The translations under genes were made by a program, and so were the position numbers. Source: Clostridia bacterium (GTDB taxonomy: Bacteria; Bacillota; Clostridia; Oscillospirales; CAG-272). From it: DNA of 64,000 nucleotides. Where the stretch lies: contig JAFVYL010000035.1 of the NCBI GenBank assembly GCA_017508665.1, positions 56,768 to 120,767 of the forward strand. Direction: 5' to 3'. The stretch's first letter is position 1. Every line of letters starts with the position of its first letter. Positions 35,201 to 43,545 of the stretch are shown here, one piece after another. The notes beneath the pieces are model-generated. The model searched no databases, had not been told where the DNA came from, and saw nothing but the letters and a program-made list of their open reading frames with translations.

Positions 35201-36647
35201 TGACCGCGCCGATTTCGATGATCTTGCAATTTCGGTTTGAAAGACCGGTGGTTTCTATATCAAACACTACCATTTCATCGTCAAAGGCGGGATATTTCGA
35301 ACCGAAAACGCATCTTGCCGTATCGTTAACGTAATACGCCTCCATTCCGTAAAGTATCTTCAGACCGTTGTCCTTGCCTGCCTTTTGAGCCTTCTCAAGT
35401 GCCAACATAACCTCAGGGAATGCCTGGACGTTACCGTGATCGGTTACGGCTATAGCCTTATGCCCCCAGCGGATAGCCGTGTCGACGAGTTCTCCCGGAG
35501 TAATAATAGCATCCATCTGTGACATATTGGTATGCAAGTGGAGTTCCACTCGCTTTTCGTCCGCGTTGTCGCGTCGGTAGTCCTTGGATATTTTCTTGAT
35601 GCCCCTCGGAAGAACCTGTGGCTCATTGTCAAACTTATCTCTGCGCATCTTTCCGAAAACCGCAAGGTCCACACCGGGCTTAATTCCCTTGAACCATCCC
35701 ATGTTTTCGTCATTCTCAGCCACAAATTTAATATAAGTTCCGCAAGCACCGTCAGATATTCCTATAGTAAAGGTGAATCTTTCGCTTCCGCGTATTTCTT
35801 TCATTCCTGCATCAAAGACAGTGCCGAGAAATACGGTATTCTGAGTGCTTTTTTCTATCTCGGACAGGGGTGTTGGATTTACTATATCAAATCCTTCACC
35901 GTAAAGAAGCTCACCGTCCTTGACGTTGTATATTGTAGCGCCCATCTTGTAAAGACAGTCGCCGATTATCTCATTTTTACCTGCAAGCGAAGAAATACCT
36001 ACTCTCGACTCAAAGCCGTAACGGGGGTCCTGAGCCTTTGCCTCAGCCTCACGGCGCTCTATTGCCTCCGCTCTCTCTCTTCTCTGCTTTTCCCTGTTTT
36101 CTTCTTCAGCTCTGATAAGGATCTCCTCACGCTTTTTAGCCATCTCGCGCTCGAGATCCTCTGCACCGTGACCGGCACTTATTACAATTTTTTTCTTAAT
36201 GCCGTAGCGGCTGAAAAGTATGTTGGAGAGTATAGTCTCTGTATTTGCATTCTTGACGAACTCTATACCCGTGTCGTAAAAAGGAAGCTCAATACGTAAA
36301 GTGTCTCCCTCGTCTATGTATTTAGCATACGTAAAGAATCCGTGTGTCACAGCTCCGCAGTTAGCCGCCTCATAGGTTATCTCGTCGAAACGCGAGGTGT
36401 TATATTCTTCGGGCGGAAAGTGAGGTATTATCTTGAAGCTCTCTGCACGGTAGAGAGTACGGCACTCGTCCTCTATTTCATACAGAAGCTCCGCATCACA
36501 ATGACTGTCGAAGCTTATCTCAACCTCAACTCGCATAGGAGCTTTTGTATATCTGAATTTAGCATTCTTACCACTCTCAAGAAGCCTGCGCTTTTCCGGA
36601 GTGGGAGCGTATCTTGTAAAAACTTCAAAGAAGCCTTTGGTTTGCAT
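32223..36647 (-). CDS. polC: DNA polymerase III alpha subunit, PolC type
   Basis: Replicative polymerase of low-GC Gram-positive bacteria (1474 aa). An N-terminal region and OB fold lead to a PHP domain starting near residue 366 (VELHLHTNMSQMDA). This is split by the 3'-5' exonuclease insertion at about 458-620 (MVVFDIETTGLSNRN; later HNANFDVGFIRIAADRHG). The polymerase core follows, with the zinc module CPKCRYSEFF and CPVCGEML and the palm motif DKSPDIDLNFSGDVQ. GQHPGGIIVIP and KAHAAAYVMSAIRLAWYK are typical PolC blocks. The start is the ATG at 36647, six bases after AAGGAG. It lies downstream of ispG in a long operon. Confidence 0.96.
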   Translation of the reverse strand: MQTKGFFEVFTRYAPTPEKRRLLESGKNAKFRYTKAPMRVEVEISFDSHCDAELLYEIEDECRTLYRAESFKIIPHFPPEEYNTSRFDEITYEAANCGAVTHGFFTYAKYIDEGDTLRIELPFYDTGIEFVKNANTETILSNILFSRYGIKKKIVISAGHGAEDLEREMAKKREEILIRAEEENREKQRRERAEAIERREAEAKAQDPRYGFESRVGISSLAGKNEIIGDCLYKMGATIYNVKDGELLYGEGFDIVNPTPLSEIEKSTQNTVFLGTVFDAGMKEIRGSERFTFTIGISDGACGTYIKFVAENDENMGWFKGIKPGVDLAVFGKMRRDKFDNEPQVLPRGIKKISKDYRRDNADEKRVELHLHTNMSQMDAIITPGELVDTAIRWGHKAIAVTDHGNVQAFPEVMLALEKAQKAGKDNGLKILYGMEAYYVNDTARCVFGSKYPAFDDEMVVFDIETTGLSNRNCKIIEIGAVKIKDGQILDTIDFFVDPEEPIPPEITELTSITDDMVKGQIKEKEAIEKFLAFAGDSLLIAHNANFDVGFIRIAADRHGIPFENTYLDTVGLSRYVNPELKRHKLDVIAEHYQLHEFHHHRASDDAEMLAEIFFVMMDRLKSEGINTFERMVDAMSENSDPLKLPTNHMVIFAKNKEGLKNLYKLISFSYLNYYKRFPRIPKTVLEDYREGLIIGSACEAGELFKAIIDNKSSQEIEDIASFYDYLEIQPIANNRFLIADEKVKDDEQLRDINRKIYELGKKLGKPVCATCDAHFVNEEDEIYRRILLSGMKFSDADKPTPIFLRTTDEMLEEFKYLGEDVAREVVITNPGRIADMCDYIRPIPEGRYEPDLPGAKEELVNSCWARAHEWYGDELPEIVEKRLDKELTSIINNGFAVLYMIAVKLVAYSESLGYQVGSRGSVGSSFVATMSGISEVNPLPPHYRCPKCRYSEFFTDGSVGSGFDLPDKACPVCGEMLYQDGHDIPFETFLGFYGDKSPDIDLNFSGDVQGKVHKYTEDLFGEGHVFRAGTITGLADKTAWGYVAKYLDEKEIKIPKSQLAYMATRIMGIKKTTGQHPGGIIVIPNEYDVYDFSPIQHPADDPNADTVTTHFQFSYLHDTILKLDELGHDIPTKYKMLEKYTNTSVLDVKMNDKTVYELFESTRPLGITPDDIGGSQLATFGIPEFGTRFLQQVLVEAKPKNFADLLQISGLTHGTDVWLGNAQELIKNGTCDISEVVGTRDSIMLYLIAHGLESKLSFDIMESVRKGKGLKPEWEAEMLAHNVPDWYIWSCKKIKYMFPKAHAAAYVMSAIRLAWYKIYYPMEFYAAFLTVAPGGFDGEIAIGGYKGVNAAIAAIEQKVKENQATAKDNEQLSTLFLVREAMARGVQFLGVSLEKSDATAFLPEDGKIRMPFNCLPGLGDTAAQKIAEVRTNYDIHSIEELRLKTGVSKTVIEILRRNRVLDNLTETNQMTLF

Positions 36648-36731
36648 ATTTTTCTCCTTGGGATCATCCCGTTGTCGCATCCGTTTATCTTTGGTATGCG
36701 AACACTTATTTTAAAATTTCTTTTTTTGCAG

Positions 36732-37814
36732 TCAACAATATGTTTTCTTTATCTCGGCAATAAGCTCATCTATAAGCCTGTCCTCGGGGACCTTTCTGAG
36801 AATCTCGCCCTTTCTGAATATCAAGCCCTCACCCTTGCCGCCGGCAATACCGAGGTCAGCCTCTCTTGCCTCTCCCGGACCGTTTACAATGCAGCCCATA
36901 AGAGCAACCTTGATATTAAGGCTGTCAAGTCCCTCTTCCCTGACTTTGTGTTTAAAGTCTGCGAGGAGTCCTATAAGATTTATTTTTGTTCTTCCGCAGG
37001 TAGGACATGCCACTATATCAAGTCCCGGATTTTTTGCCATTCCGACGGTGCGCAGTATCTCTTTTGCGGCATATATCTCCTCCACAGGGTCATCCGTAAG
37101 AGAAACTCTGACGGTATCTCCGATACCCTCGGAAAGGAGAGTTCCTATACCGATGCTACTCTTAACTATAGCGGAATTGCCACCTCCTGCCTCGGTAACA
37201 CCGAGATGAAGAGGATAACCGGTGCGCTCGGACAATATCCTGTTTGCAGTTATCATATCAGTAACGCTTGATGCCTTTACCGACAGAACGATATTGGAAA
37301 AGCTGAATTTCTCAAGCAGATCTGCGTGGTAGAGAGCGCTCTCAACTAATGCCTCCGGAGTCGGTGCGCCGTACTTCTCAAGTATGTGTTTCTCAAGTGA
37401 TCCGGAATTTACACCGATTCTGATGGGCACTCCCGCTGCTTTACATGCTTCCACAACGCGAAAGACCTTGCTGTCGTCACCTATATTGCCGGGATTTATT
37501 CTTATTTTTGATGCGCCGTGCTCTGCAGCTGCAATAGCTATCTCATGGTTAAAATGTATATCTGCGACCAAAGGAATTTTCACTCCGCGCGCGATGAGGC
37601 TCTCAAAGGTCTTTACCGCCTCAAGATCGGGCGCGGTTATACGTACGATATCCGCTCCTGCCTCGGCAAGTCGCATAACCTGACTGTAAGTAGCATCAAC
37701 GTCATGTGTATCGGTGTTGGTCATAGACTGTATGTGAATAGGAGCTCCACCGCCTATGCTAAGCTGTCCTACACGAACCGCTCTTGTATTCTTTCTGTCA
37801 AATGAAGTCTTCAT
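36732..37814 (-). CDS. ispG: 4-hydroxy-3-methylbut-2-en-1-yl diphosphate synthase
   Basis: Penultimate enzyme of the MEP isoprenoid pathway; it reduces MEcPP to HMBPP using a 4Fe-4S cluster (360 aa). The TIM-barrel N-terminus has MTNTDTHDVDAT and ADIHFNH. The cluster ligands Cys270, Cys273 (ACPTCGRTK) and Cys308 (MGCIVNGPGEA) plus Glu315 are all present. GGAGG precedes the ATG. It is in one operon with dxr and uppS, so the isoprenoid steps leading to undecaprenyl phosphate are clustered; iscU-built clusters would be needed for its activity. Confidence 0.95.
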   Translation of the reverse strand: MKTSFDRKNTRAVRVGQLSIGGGAPIHIQSMTNTDTHDVDATYSQVMRLAEAGADIVRITAPDLEAVKTFESLIARGVKIPLVADIHFNHEIAIAAAEHGASKIRINPGNIGDDSKVFRVVEACKAAGVPIRIGVNSGSLEKHILEKYGAPTPEALVESALYHADLLEKFSFSNIVLSVKASSVTDMITANRILSERTGYPLHLGVTEAGGGNSAIVKSSIGIGTLLSEGIGDTVRVSLTDDPVEEIYAAKEILRTVGMAKNPGLDIVACPTCGRTKINLIGLLADFKHKVREEGLDSLNIKVALMGCIVNGPGEAREADLGIAGGKGEGLIFRKGEILRKVPEDRLIDELIAEIKKTYC

Positions 37815-37839
37815 TATTCCTCCGCAGTATGCCGAAAAA

Positions 37840-38907
37840 TCAGAATATCAGCATAAAGGTGTCCTTAAATAAAATCACTATCATAAGTGTGAAGAGTATC
37901 GCAAGTCCTATCGCATTGATTATGCCCTCGATATTCGGGGGGATCTTTTTTCTTGTGACCATTTCGATAAGTATGGTCAGAAGTCTTCCGCCGTCCAGCG
38001 CCGGGAAAGGAATCAGATTCATAAATCCAAGATTCATACTTATCAGAACGACGATATTTAGGAAGGATAGAAATCCTACCTTTGCCGCATCACTTATTGC
38101 TACCGATATGCCAACGGGACCTGAAACAGCCTTGAAATTATATCTACCGGTTATGAGATCAATGATGGATTCCCAACACATTCTCATAACAAGTGCTGAT
38201 TTTCGCACGGACAAGGGGAAAATCTTGAAAAAGGTCTTTTCGGCGCGATATACGTAGAAATCCCGCATACCGAACACTTGATCCTGTGATGTTGCAATAG
38301 GGAATCTGACATCGTTTAACTCAACACGCTCTCCGTCTCTGATCACTACAAGATCAACAGGCTCATGTCCGTATCTGGATATCTGATAAGAAAGCTCATC
38401 CTCTATTCTGACCTTTTTACCGTTTACGGAGATTATCTCATCGCCGTCCATAAGACCGTAATCCTTAGAACGGTATGTCGTATCAATATAGTCGTATTGC
38501 GCAATCTCGGCATCCTCAACGGGATATGCATAGGTCGTACTGCCGATATCACTGAAGCAAACGATAATTATCATAGCCAAGAATCCGGCCAAGATATTTA
38601 CTGTAGCTCCTGCGGCGGTAATGATAAATCTCTGCCAAGCAGGCTTTCTGTGGAAGGCATTCGGATCATCCGACTCCTCATCCTCGCCTGCCATAGCAAC
38701 AAATCCGCCGAGCGGAAATGCGCAAAGCTTATATTTAATGTTCGTTTTCTTAGACTCGTAGGTGAGAAGCTCGGGGCCGAATCCAAGCGAAAATTCTTTT
38801 ATGGTTACCTTGAAAATACGTGCTGTAATATAATGTCCGAATTCATGAATAAAAATCAAAAATTCAAATACTAACAAGGCTAAAATTACGGTTAGTATTG
38901 CTCCCAA
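37840..38907 (-). CDS. rseP: RIP metalloprotease (site-2 protease)
   Basis: Membrane-embedded zinc protease that cleaves transmembrane anti-sigma factors or signal peptides (355 aa). The first helix carries HEFGHY with His21, Glu22 and His25. A single PDZ-like domain follows (DGDEIISVNGKKV), and the late helix holds NLIPFPALDGGRLL with the third ligand. The start is a TTG at 38907, eight bases after a perfect GGAGG; no ATG or GTG fits. The position between dxr and ispG is the common order in Firmicutes. Confidence 0.93.
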   Translation of the reverse strand: MGAILTVILALLVFEFLIFIHEFGHYITARIFKVTIKEFSLGFGPELLTYESKKTNIKYKLCAFPLGGFVAMAGEDEESDDPNAFHRKPAWQRFIITAAGATVNILAGFLAMIIIVCFSDIGSTTYAYPVEDAEIAQYDYIDTTYRSKDYGLMDGDEIISVNGKKVRIEDELSYQISRYGHEPVDLVVIRDGERVELNDVRFPIATSQDQVFGMRDFYVYRAEKTFFKIFPLSVRKSALVMRMCWESIIDLITGRYNFKAVSGPVGISVAISDAAKVGFLSFLNIVVLISMNLGFMNLIPFPALDGGRLLTILIEMVTRKKIPPNIEGIINAIGLAILFTLMIVILFKDTFMLIF

Positions 38908-38957
38908 ATCTATATCCTCCGGGTTAGGTTAATATATGTGCGCCATATGGCGATAAT

Positions 38958-40109
38958 TTACTTGTTTAAAAGCTCCTCTGCTTTTCTTCTTGCTTCTCGG
39001 TCAGCGGCTATAATTCCGTCAAGAGTGCGAATAGATGCTGCATCACGCATACCGTGTACAGTGTTTGTAACCACGCGGAATATATCCGTAAAGGAAAGTC
39101 TGCCTGAGAGAAAAGCACCCACGGCTACCTCGTCCGCCGCATTCATTACTGCGGGGACAGCTCCTCCGAGAGTTATTGCCTCTCTGGCAAGATTGAGGAA
39201 AGGAAATGCCTCGGTATCCGGCTTTTTGAAGGTGAGCGTGCCGACCTCAAAAAGATCAAGCTGACGTGACACGGATGGGCATCTGTCGGGATAATCCACC
39301 GCGTACTGTACACACATTCTCATATCCGGAACGGAAAGCTCAGCTATTACGCTATTGTCAATATATTCCACAGCCGAGTGAAGTATGCTCTCTCTGTGTA
39401 CTACCACCTCTACCTTATCAGCGGGAGTATCGAAGAGATGCACAGCCTCGATTATCTCAAAGCCCTTGTTCATAAGAGTGGCGCTGTCCACTGTAATCTT
39501 CTTACCCATCTTCCATGTCGGATGAGCAAGGGTCTGCTCAAGTGTTACTCCGCACAATTCTTCGCGTGTCATACCGTAGAACGGGCCGCCCGATGCTGTG
39601 AGCAATATTCTCTTTATCTCTTTATTTTTACCGCTTTTGAGCGACTGGAAAATGGCGGAATGCTCGCTGTCTACGGGAATGATCTCACATCCCACCTCGC
39701 GTGCCGCTGCCATTACGATGTCACCTGCTATTACAAGTGACTCCTTGTTTGCAAGAGCGAGTCTTTTTCCGCTCTTTATAACGGTCAAAGACGGTATGAG
39801 TCCAGCCTCTCCAATAATGGAGTTGACTGCCACCTCACTCTTGGATGAGAGGATTCCCTCCTCTATTCCTCCCTCTCCCGAGAGTACCTTGACAGAGGTG
39901 TCCGCAAGTCTTACTCTGAGATCGCGTGCGGCATTTTCGTCTGCCATCGCGACAGCGCTCGGGTGGAACTCTCTCGCATACTCCTCGACCGCCGAGACAT
40001 CTCTGTTGGCACAGAGGAAATCGACCGAAAAGCCGCGCTCGCGCGCGACGTCCAAAGCCTGTCTTCCAACGGAGCCCGTAGCTCCGAGAACCGATATTAT
40101 TTTTCCCAT
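38958..40109 (-). CDS. dxr: 1-deoxy-D-xylulose 5-phosphate reductoisomerase
   Basis: NADPH-dependent second step of the MEP pathway (383 aa). The N-terminal Rossmann motif is SVLGATGSVGRQALDVA. The metal/substrate site is EIIPVDSEHSAIFQ. SGGPFYG, HPTWKMGKKITVDSATLMNK and VHRESILHSAVEY complete the fingerprint, and the C-terminal helix has MNAADEVAVGAFL. The start is the ATG at 40109 with GGAGGAT just upstream; a 24-codon extension was rejected because it lacks an SD and the family starts here. Confidence 0.95.
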   Translation of the reverse strand: MGKIISVLGATGSVGRQALDVARERGFSVDFLCANRDVSAVEEYAREFHPSAVAMADENAARDLRVRLADTSVKVLSGEGGIEEGILSSKSEVAVNSIIGEAGLIPSLTVIKSGKRLALANKESLVIAGDIVMAAAREVGCEIIPVDSEHSAIFQSLKSGKNKEIKRILLTASGGPFYGMTREELCGVTLEQTLAHPTWKMGKKITVDSATLMNKGFEIIEAVHLFDTPADKVEVVVHRESILHSAVEYIDNSVIAELSVPDMRMCVQYAVDYPDRCPSVSRQLDLFEVGTLTFKKPDTEAFPFLNLAREAITLGGAVPAVMNAADEVAVGAFLSGRLSFTDIFRVVTNTVHGMRDAASIRTLDGIIAADREARRKAEELLNK

Positions 40110-40238
40110 ATCATCCTCCGTGCAATCTGCCGATTGGCAGAAAATAGTCACTATCGGGGGCACCCGTGCAAAATCCCGCAATATGCAAGGACAGCGCGAC
40201 GCCCCCGAAAAAATGTTTTAGATCAACTATATCAGATA

Positions 40239-41120
40239 TCAGTTAAAGGGTGGTAATACCATGCATAAAGCCATAAGTACTGTGGAAATTGCGAGAACGG
40301 AATCGAATCTGTCCATAATGCCGCCGTGTCCGGGCATCATTCGGCTGTAATCTTTAACTCCGTATTCTCTTTTAATAAGAGATGCCCATAAGTCACCTAT
40401 CTGCGATACCACAGAAAGTATGAGACCTATCAAGGCAAGTATAAGATATCTTGCGTTAATACCGGTGATCGACTCAACGATGAAGCCGTAAAGCATACAG
40501 CCGCCTATCGCGAAGATTATACCTCCGATAGACCCCTCGACAGTTTTCTTGGGGCTGAGGTTAGGAGCCAGCTTGTGCTTTCCGAATATTCTGCCTGTAA
40601 AGTATGCAAAGATATCACACATCCAAGCAGCAACGAAGACAAGAACAAAAATGTAGTTTCCGTGCTTCATATATCTTGTAATAGCCATCGAGGTAAAGGA
40701 AACGGATACGTAAGTCACGGACATGAATACCGCAGCGACATCGGTAAATCCGAGTATTTTCTGCTTTCCGCCCTCCGTTTTCTCCTCATTGCGCCTCATC
40801 ACCACTTCTTTACCTATAACACAAATCGTTGCGAGATAGAGTAAGAACGTGAAGATCACTATTCCGACAATGAGAATGTAGGATATCTGATCACCGTGGA
40901 TGAAGAAATCGTGAGCGAACGCGGGGAGAAGTCCTGCCACAAGGTAAGAAGGCAAGGATATTTCAAATCTCCTGTCAAATCCGAATACACGTAAAAGCTC
41001 CCATGCGGCAATAGCAGAGATAATTCCTAAAAATATGGGGTAAATAACATATGCTGAAAATATCATGATCGGTATAACTACAGCGCCTATACCGAGCGAG
41101 GTTATTATTCTCTGTTTCAT
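40239..41120 (-). CDS. cdsA: Phosphatidate cytidylyltransferase
   Basis: Integral membrane enzyme making CDP-diacylglycerol from phosphatidic acid and CTP (293 aa, about eight membrane segments). The C-terminal signature LIKREYGVKDYSRMMPGHGG followed by IMDRFDS is the CDS family motif with the metal-binding Asp residues. A cytosolic loop rich in Lys and Glu lies near residue 110. GAAGGAA precedes the ATG. It sits between uppS and dxr, as in Bacillus. Confidence 0.93.
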   Translation of the reverse strand: MKQRIITSLGIGAVVIPIMIFSAYVIYPIFLGIISAIAAWELLRVFGFDRRFEISLPSYLVAGLLPAFAHDFFIHGDQISYILIVGIVIFTFLLYLATICVIGKEVVMRRNEEKTEGGKQKILGFTDVAAVFMSVTYVSVSFTSMAITRYMKHGNYIFVLVFVAAWMCDIFAYFTGRIFGKHKLAPNLSPKKTVEGSIGGIIFAIGGCMLYGFIVESITGINARYLILALIGLILSVVSQIGDLWASLIKREYGVKDYSRMMPGHGGIMDRFDSVLAISTVLMALCMVLPPFN

Positions 41121-41146
41121 TTAACGTTCCTTCTTCTAACTCTAAA

Positions 41147-41926
41147 TCACTTAACCGTATCCTCAGGATTAAGTCCACCGTAGCGGCGCTTTCTCTTATA
41201 GAATGCCTCTGCCGCCTTTATCACTTCTTCCCTATTGAAATCGGGCCAGAGAGTGTCTGTGACGTAAAGCTCCGAGTATGCGCACTGCCATATCATGAAA
41301 TTGGATATTCTGAGATCTCCACCTGTTCTTATGATAAGATCGGGATCGGGGGAATCGCAGGTGTAAAGATGGCGGCTTATGTCAGCCTCCGTAATGGGAT
41401 TGCATCCCTCTTTTATAGCCTCGTTGACTGCGTGAACAATCTCATCTCTGCCACCGTAATTGAGAGCGACATTGATGATATGAGAATGTCCTTTGGACAT
41501 ATTCTCTATCTCTATGCATTTTTTACGAAGCTTTGCGGGAAGGGCGGACTTATCTCCTATGAAGCGGACGGAGGTATCGTATTTTTCGTTGACCTCCTCA
41601 ACTCTCTTCAGATACTCATAGATAAGCTCCATGAGACCGTTGACTTCCTCTTTCGGACGCTTCCAATTTTCAGTAGAGAAAGCATAGAGCGTAACGTGAT
41701 GAACGTCAAGATCGTTTAAGCATCTGATAACACCCTCAATGGCTTTAACGCCTGCCTTGTGTCCCTCATTTCTTGCAAGACCGCGAGCCTTTGCCCATCT
41801 GCCGTTACCGTCCATTATGATTCCGACAGACTGAAGCCTACCGTCAAAACCGGGAATATCAATTTTAGTTTTCTCTATCTTCTCGAGCTTTTTAAGTACC
41901 TCGTTCTTATTGATCTTCTCGATCAT
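41147..41926 (-). CDS. uppS: Isoprenyl transferase (undecaprenyl diphosphate synthase)
   Basis: cis-Prenyltransferase making the C55 lipid carrier for peptidoglycan and other glycans (259 aa). VGIIMDGNGRWAKARGL carries the catalytic Asp. YAFSTENWKRP, FIGD and DLLIRTGGDLRISNFMIWQ with SELYVTDTLWPDF are conserved blocks. The start is set to the ATG at 41926; a GTG four codons upstream (41938) is an alternative, since the SD is weak for both. The upstream region is a 94-bp tandem repeat rather than a normal short gap, so expression from frr could be affected. Confidence 0.94.
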   Translation of the reverse strand: MIEKINKNEVLKKLEKIEKTKIDIPGFDGRLQSVGIIMDGNGRWAKARGLARNEGHKAGVKAIEGVIRCLNDLDVHHVTLYAFSTENWKRPKEEVNGLMELIYEYLKRVEEVNEKYDTSVRFIGDKSALPAKLRKKCIEIENMSKGHSHIINVALNYGGRDEIVHAVNEAIKEGCNPITEADISRHLYTCDSPDPDLIIRTGGDLRISNFMIWQCAYSELYVTDTLWPDFNREEVIKAAEAFYKRKRRYGGLNPEDTVK

Positions 41927-41977
41927 AGACGTTCTCACTTTCTGTTCGTTGAATGATTTTCAAAGTAGCCGTATATC

Positions 41978-42221
41978 ACTTCTACCCGATGGCGTACAAA
42001 TACGTACGTCGAGCTTGGTAGAATACGTGGAAATGTCCGAAAAACTCGTTTTTTTGAGGTAGTTGTCACGTACTTCTACCCGATGGCGTACAAATACGTA
42101 CGTCAAACTTGGTTGAATCCGGAGAAATGTCCGAAAAACTCGTTTTTTTGAGGTAGTTGTCACGTACTTCTACCCGATGGCGTACAAATACGTACGTCGA
42201 GCTTGGTAGAATACGTGGAAA
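41978..42221. repeat. Tandem repeat, 94-bp period, about 2.6 copies
   Basis: Copies start at 41978, 42072 and 42166, exactly 94 bp apart; the third stops after about 56 bp, near the frr stop codon. Each begins ACTTCTACCCGATGGCGTAC. TTCTACC at the start and GGTAGAA (GGTTGAA in copy 2) 29 bases later form an inverted repeat enclosing a smaller GCGTAC/GTACGT dyad. Copies 1 and 3 agree over the stem region while copy 2 differs (CAAACTTGGTTGAATCCGG), so stem arms vary while the frame is kept. No coding potential is convincing. The whole frr-uppS gap (41927-42234) is occupied by this element. Confidence 0.93.
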
Positions 42222-42234
42222 ATACCCAAAAAAA

Positions 42235-42789
42235 TCAGATTTCCATTATTTCCTTGGTTTTGGATGCAGTAATATTATCAATCTCCTTGATATACTTATC
42301 GGTGAGATCCTGGGTATTCTTATCGCTGGACTTTGCCTCATCCTCGGTCATTTCAGAATTCTTCTTAAGAGCCTTTACCTTATCATTAGCATCACGGCGG
42401 ATGTTACGGATAGCAACCTTTGCATCCTCGCCCATCTTTGATATCTGCTTGGAAAGCTCGCGACGACGCTCCTCGGTTGTGGGAGGGAAAGAGAGACGGA
42501 TGCAAGAACCGTCGTTCTGAGGATTGATGCCGAGATCGGAGGTGAGAATAGCCTTCTCAATACCCTTCATAGCAGACTTATCCCAAGCGGTAATAACGAT
42601 GGTACGAGCATCTGCAACCTTGATCTCTGCGATAGCGGAAATAGCTGTGGGAGAACCGTAGTAATCTACGTTTATCTTCTTAAGCACGTCGGGATTTGCT
42701 CTGCCCGCTCTAATGGTAGAAAGGTTCTCGGTGTAGTTGGAAACAGTTTTCTGCATTTTTACTTCGTATTCTTTAGTATCAAGTTTCAT
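42235..42789 (-). CDS. frr: Ribosome recycling factor
   Basis: Splits post-termination ribosomes together with EF-G (184 aa, the standard length). STIRAGRANPDVLKKINVDY near the N-terminus and the C-terminal run KAIRN-like VAIRNIRRDANDKVK and EDEAKSSDKNTQDLTDKYI are the two conserved RRF blocks. The start is the ATG at 42789, nine bases after AAGGAG; an upstream in-frame extension was rejected. It follows pyrH by 47 bp, as in most Firmicutes. Confidence 0.96.
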   Translation of the reverse strand: MKLDTKEYEVKMQKTVSNYTENLSTIRAGRANPDVLKKINVDYYGSPTAISAIAEIKVADARTIVITAWDKSAMKGIEKAILTSDLGINPQNDGSCIRLSFPPTTEERRRELSKQISKMGEDAKVAIRNIRRDANDKVKALKKNSEMTEDEAKSSDKNTQDLTDKYIKEIDNITASKTKEIMEI

Positions 42790-42836
42790 ATTCTTTTGCT
42801 CCTTCTGCAATATATTTTATTTTTTACTTTTCCTAA

Positions 42837-43535
42837 TTATTCAGCGGTTATGACCGTTCCGTCAATTTCACCCTTTACGGCTCTCTCGATATCCGTGGGG
42901 TCTTTAAGTCCGAATACATGTACCGGAATTCCCGTAGACAGGGAGAAAGCGGTAGCGGTGGCATCAATAGCCTTAAGATTCATGGCAAGAACATCTGTTG
43001 CCTTCACACGCTCAAGCTTCTTTGCATCGGGATTCTTTTTCGGATCATCTGTGTATATGTAGTCAACATTCTTTGCCATAAGGATTGCATCAACACCAAT
43101 CTCTGCGGCTCTGACAGCACCCGTTGTATCGGTCGAGAGGAAAGGAATTCCAAGTCCGGCACCGAATACTACCACATCTCCCTTTTCAAGGTGGGAAACA
43201 GCAGCCTCAGAGGTATAGGGCTCCGCAAAGGGAGTCATAGGAACAGAAGTCATAACAGCGGCACTTCTGCCTGCTCTTTCAATAGCCTCCTTAAGACAGA
43301 TAGCATTGATAACGGTAGCAAGCATGCCCATTCTGTCAGCCGAGATGCGATCCATCTCACCGCCCTGTCTGCCGCGCCAGATGTTTCCGGCACCGACTAC
43401 TATAGCCATCTCATATCCCTCGGCAGCACATCTTGCTATCGAGGAAGCGACCTTATCTACATAGGCAGAATCATAGATTTCACCGGAGTTGTTTGCCAAT
43501 ACCTCACCGGATAATTTTAAAAGTACTCTTTTCAT
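42837..43535 (-). CDS. pyrH: UMP kinase
   Basis: Hexameric bacterial UMP kinase of the amino-acid kinase fold (232 aa). RVLLKLSGEVLA holds the phosphate-binding Lys and Gly. IVVGAGNIWRGRQGG, DRMGMLATVINAICL and FGAGLGIPFLSTDTTGAVRA are the nucleotide and UMP sites. The SD AAGGAGA precedes the ATG. In many Firmicutes rpsB and tsf precede pyrH; here the two transketolase genes do, which is unusual. Confidence 0.96.
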   Translation of the reverse strand: MKRVLLKLSGEVLANNSGEIYDSAYVDKVASSIARCAAEGYEMAIVVGAGNIWRGRQGGEMDRISADRMGMLATVINAICLKEAIERAGRSAAVMTSVPMTPFAEPYTSEAAVSHLEKGDVVVFGAGLGIPFLSTDTTGAVRAAEIGVDAILMAKNVDYIYTDDPKKNPDAKKLERVKATDVLAMNLKAIDATATAFSLSTGIPVHVFGLKDPTDIERAVKGEIDGTVITAE

Positions 43536-43545
43536 ATCCTTCTCC

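Noticed and set aside
35532-36299. 255-aa rightward ORF opposite polC
   Set aside because: Antisense to a highly conserved polymerase region; no initiation signals.
41978-42221. CRISPR array
   Set aside because: The units are contiguous 94-bp tandem copies with no unique spacers, and no cas genes are present.
42157-42441. 94-aa rightward ORF over the tandem repeat and frr
   Set aside because: It is antisense to frr for most of its length and starts within the repeat; no SD.
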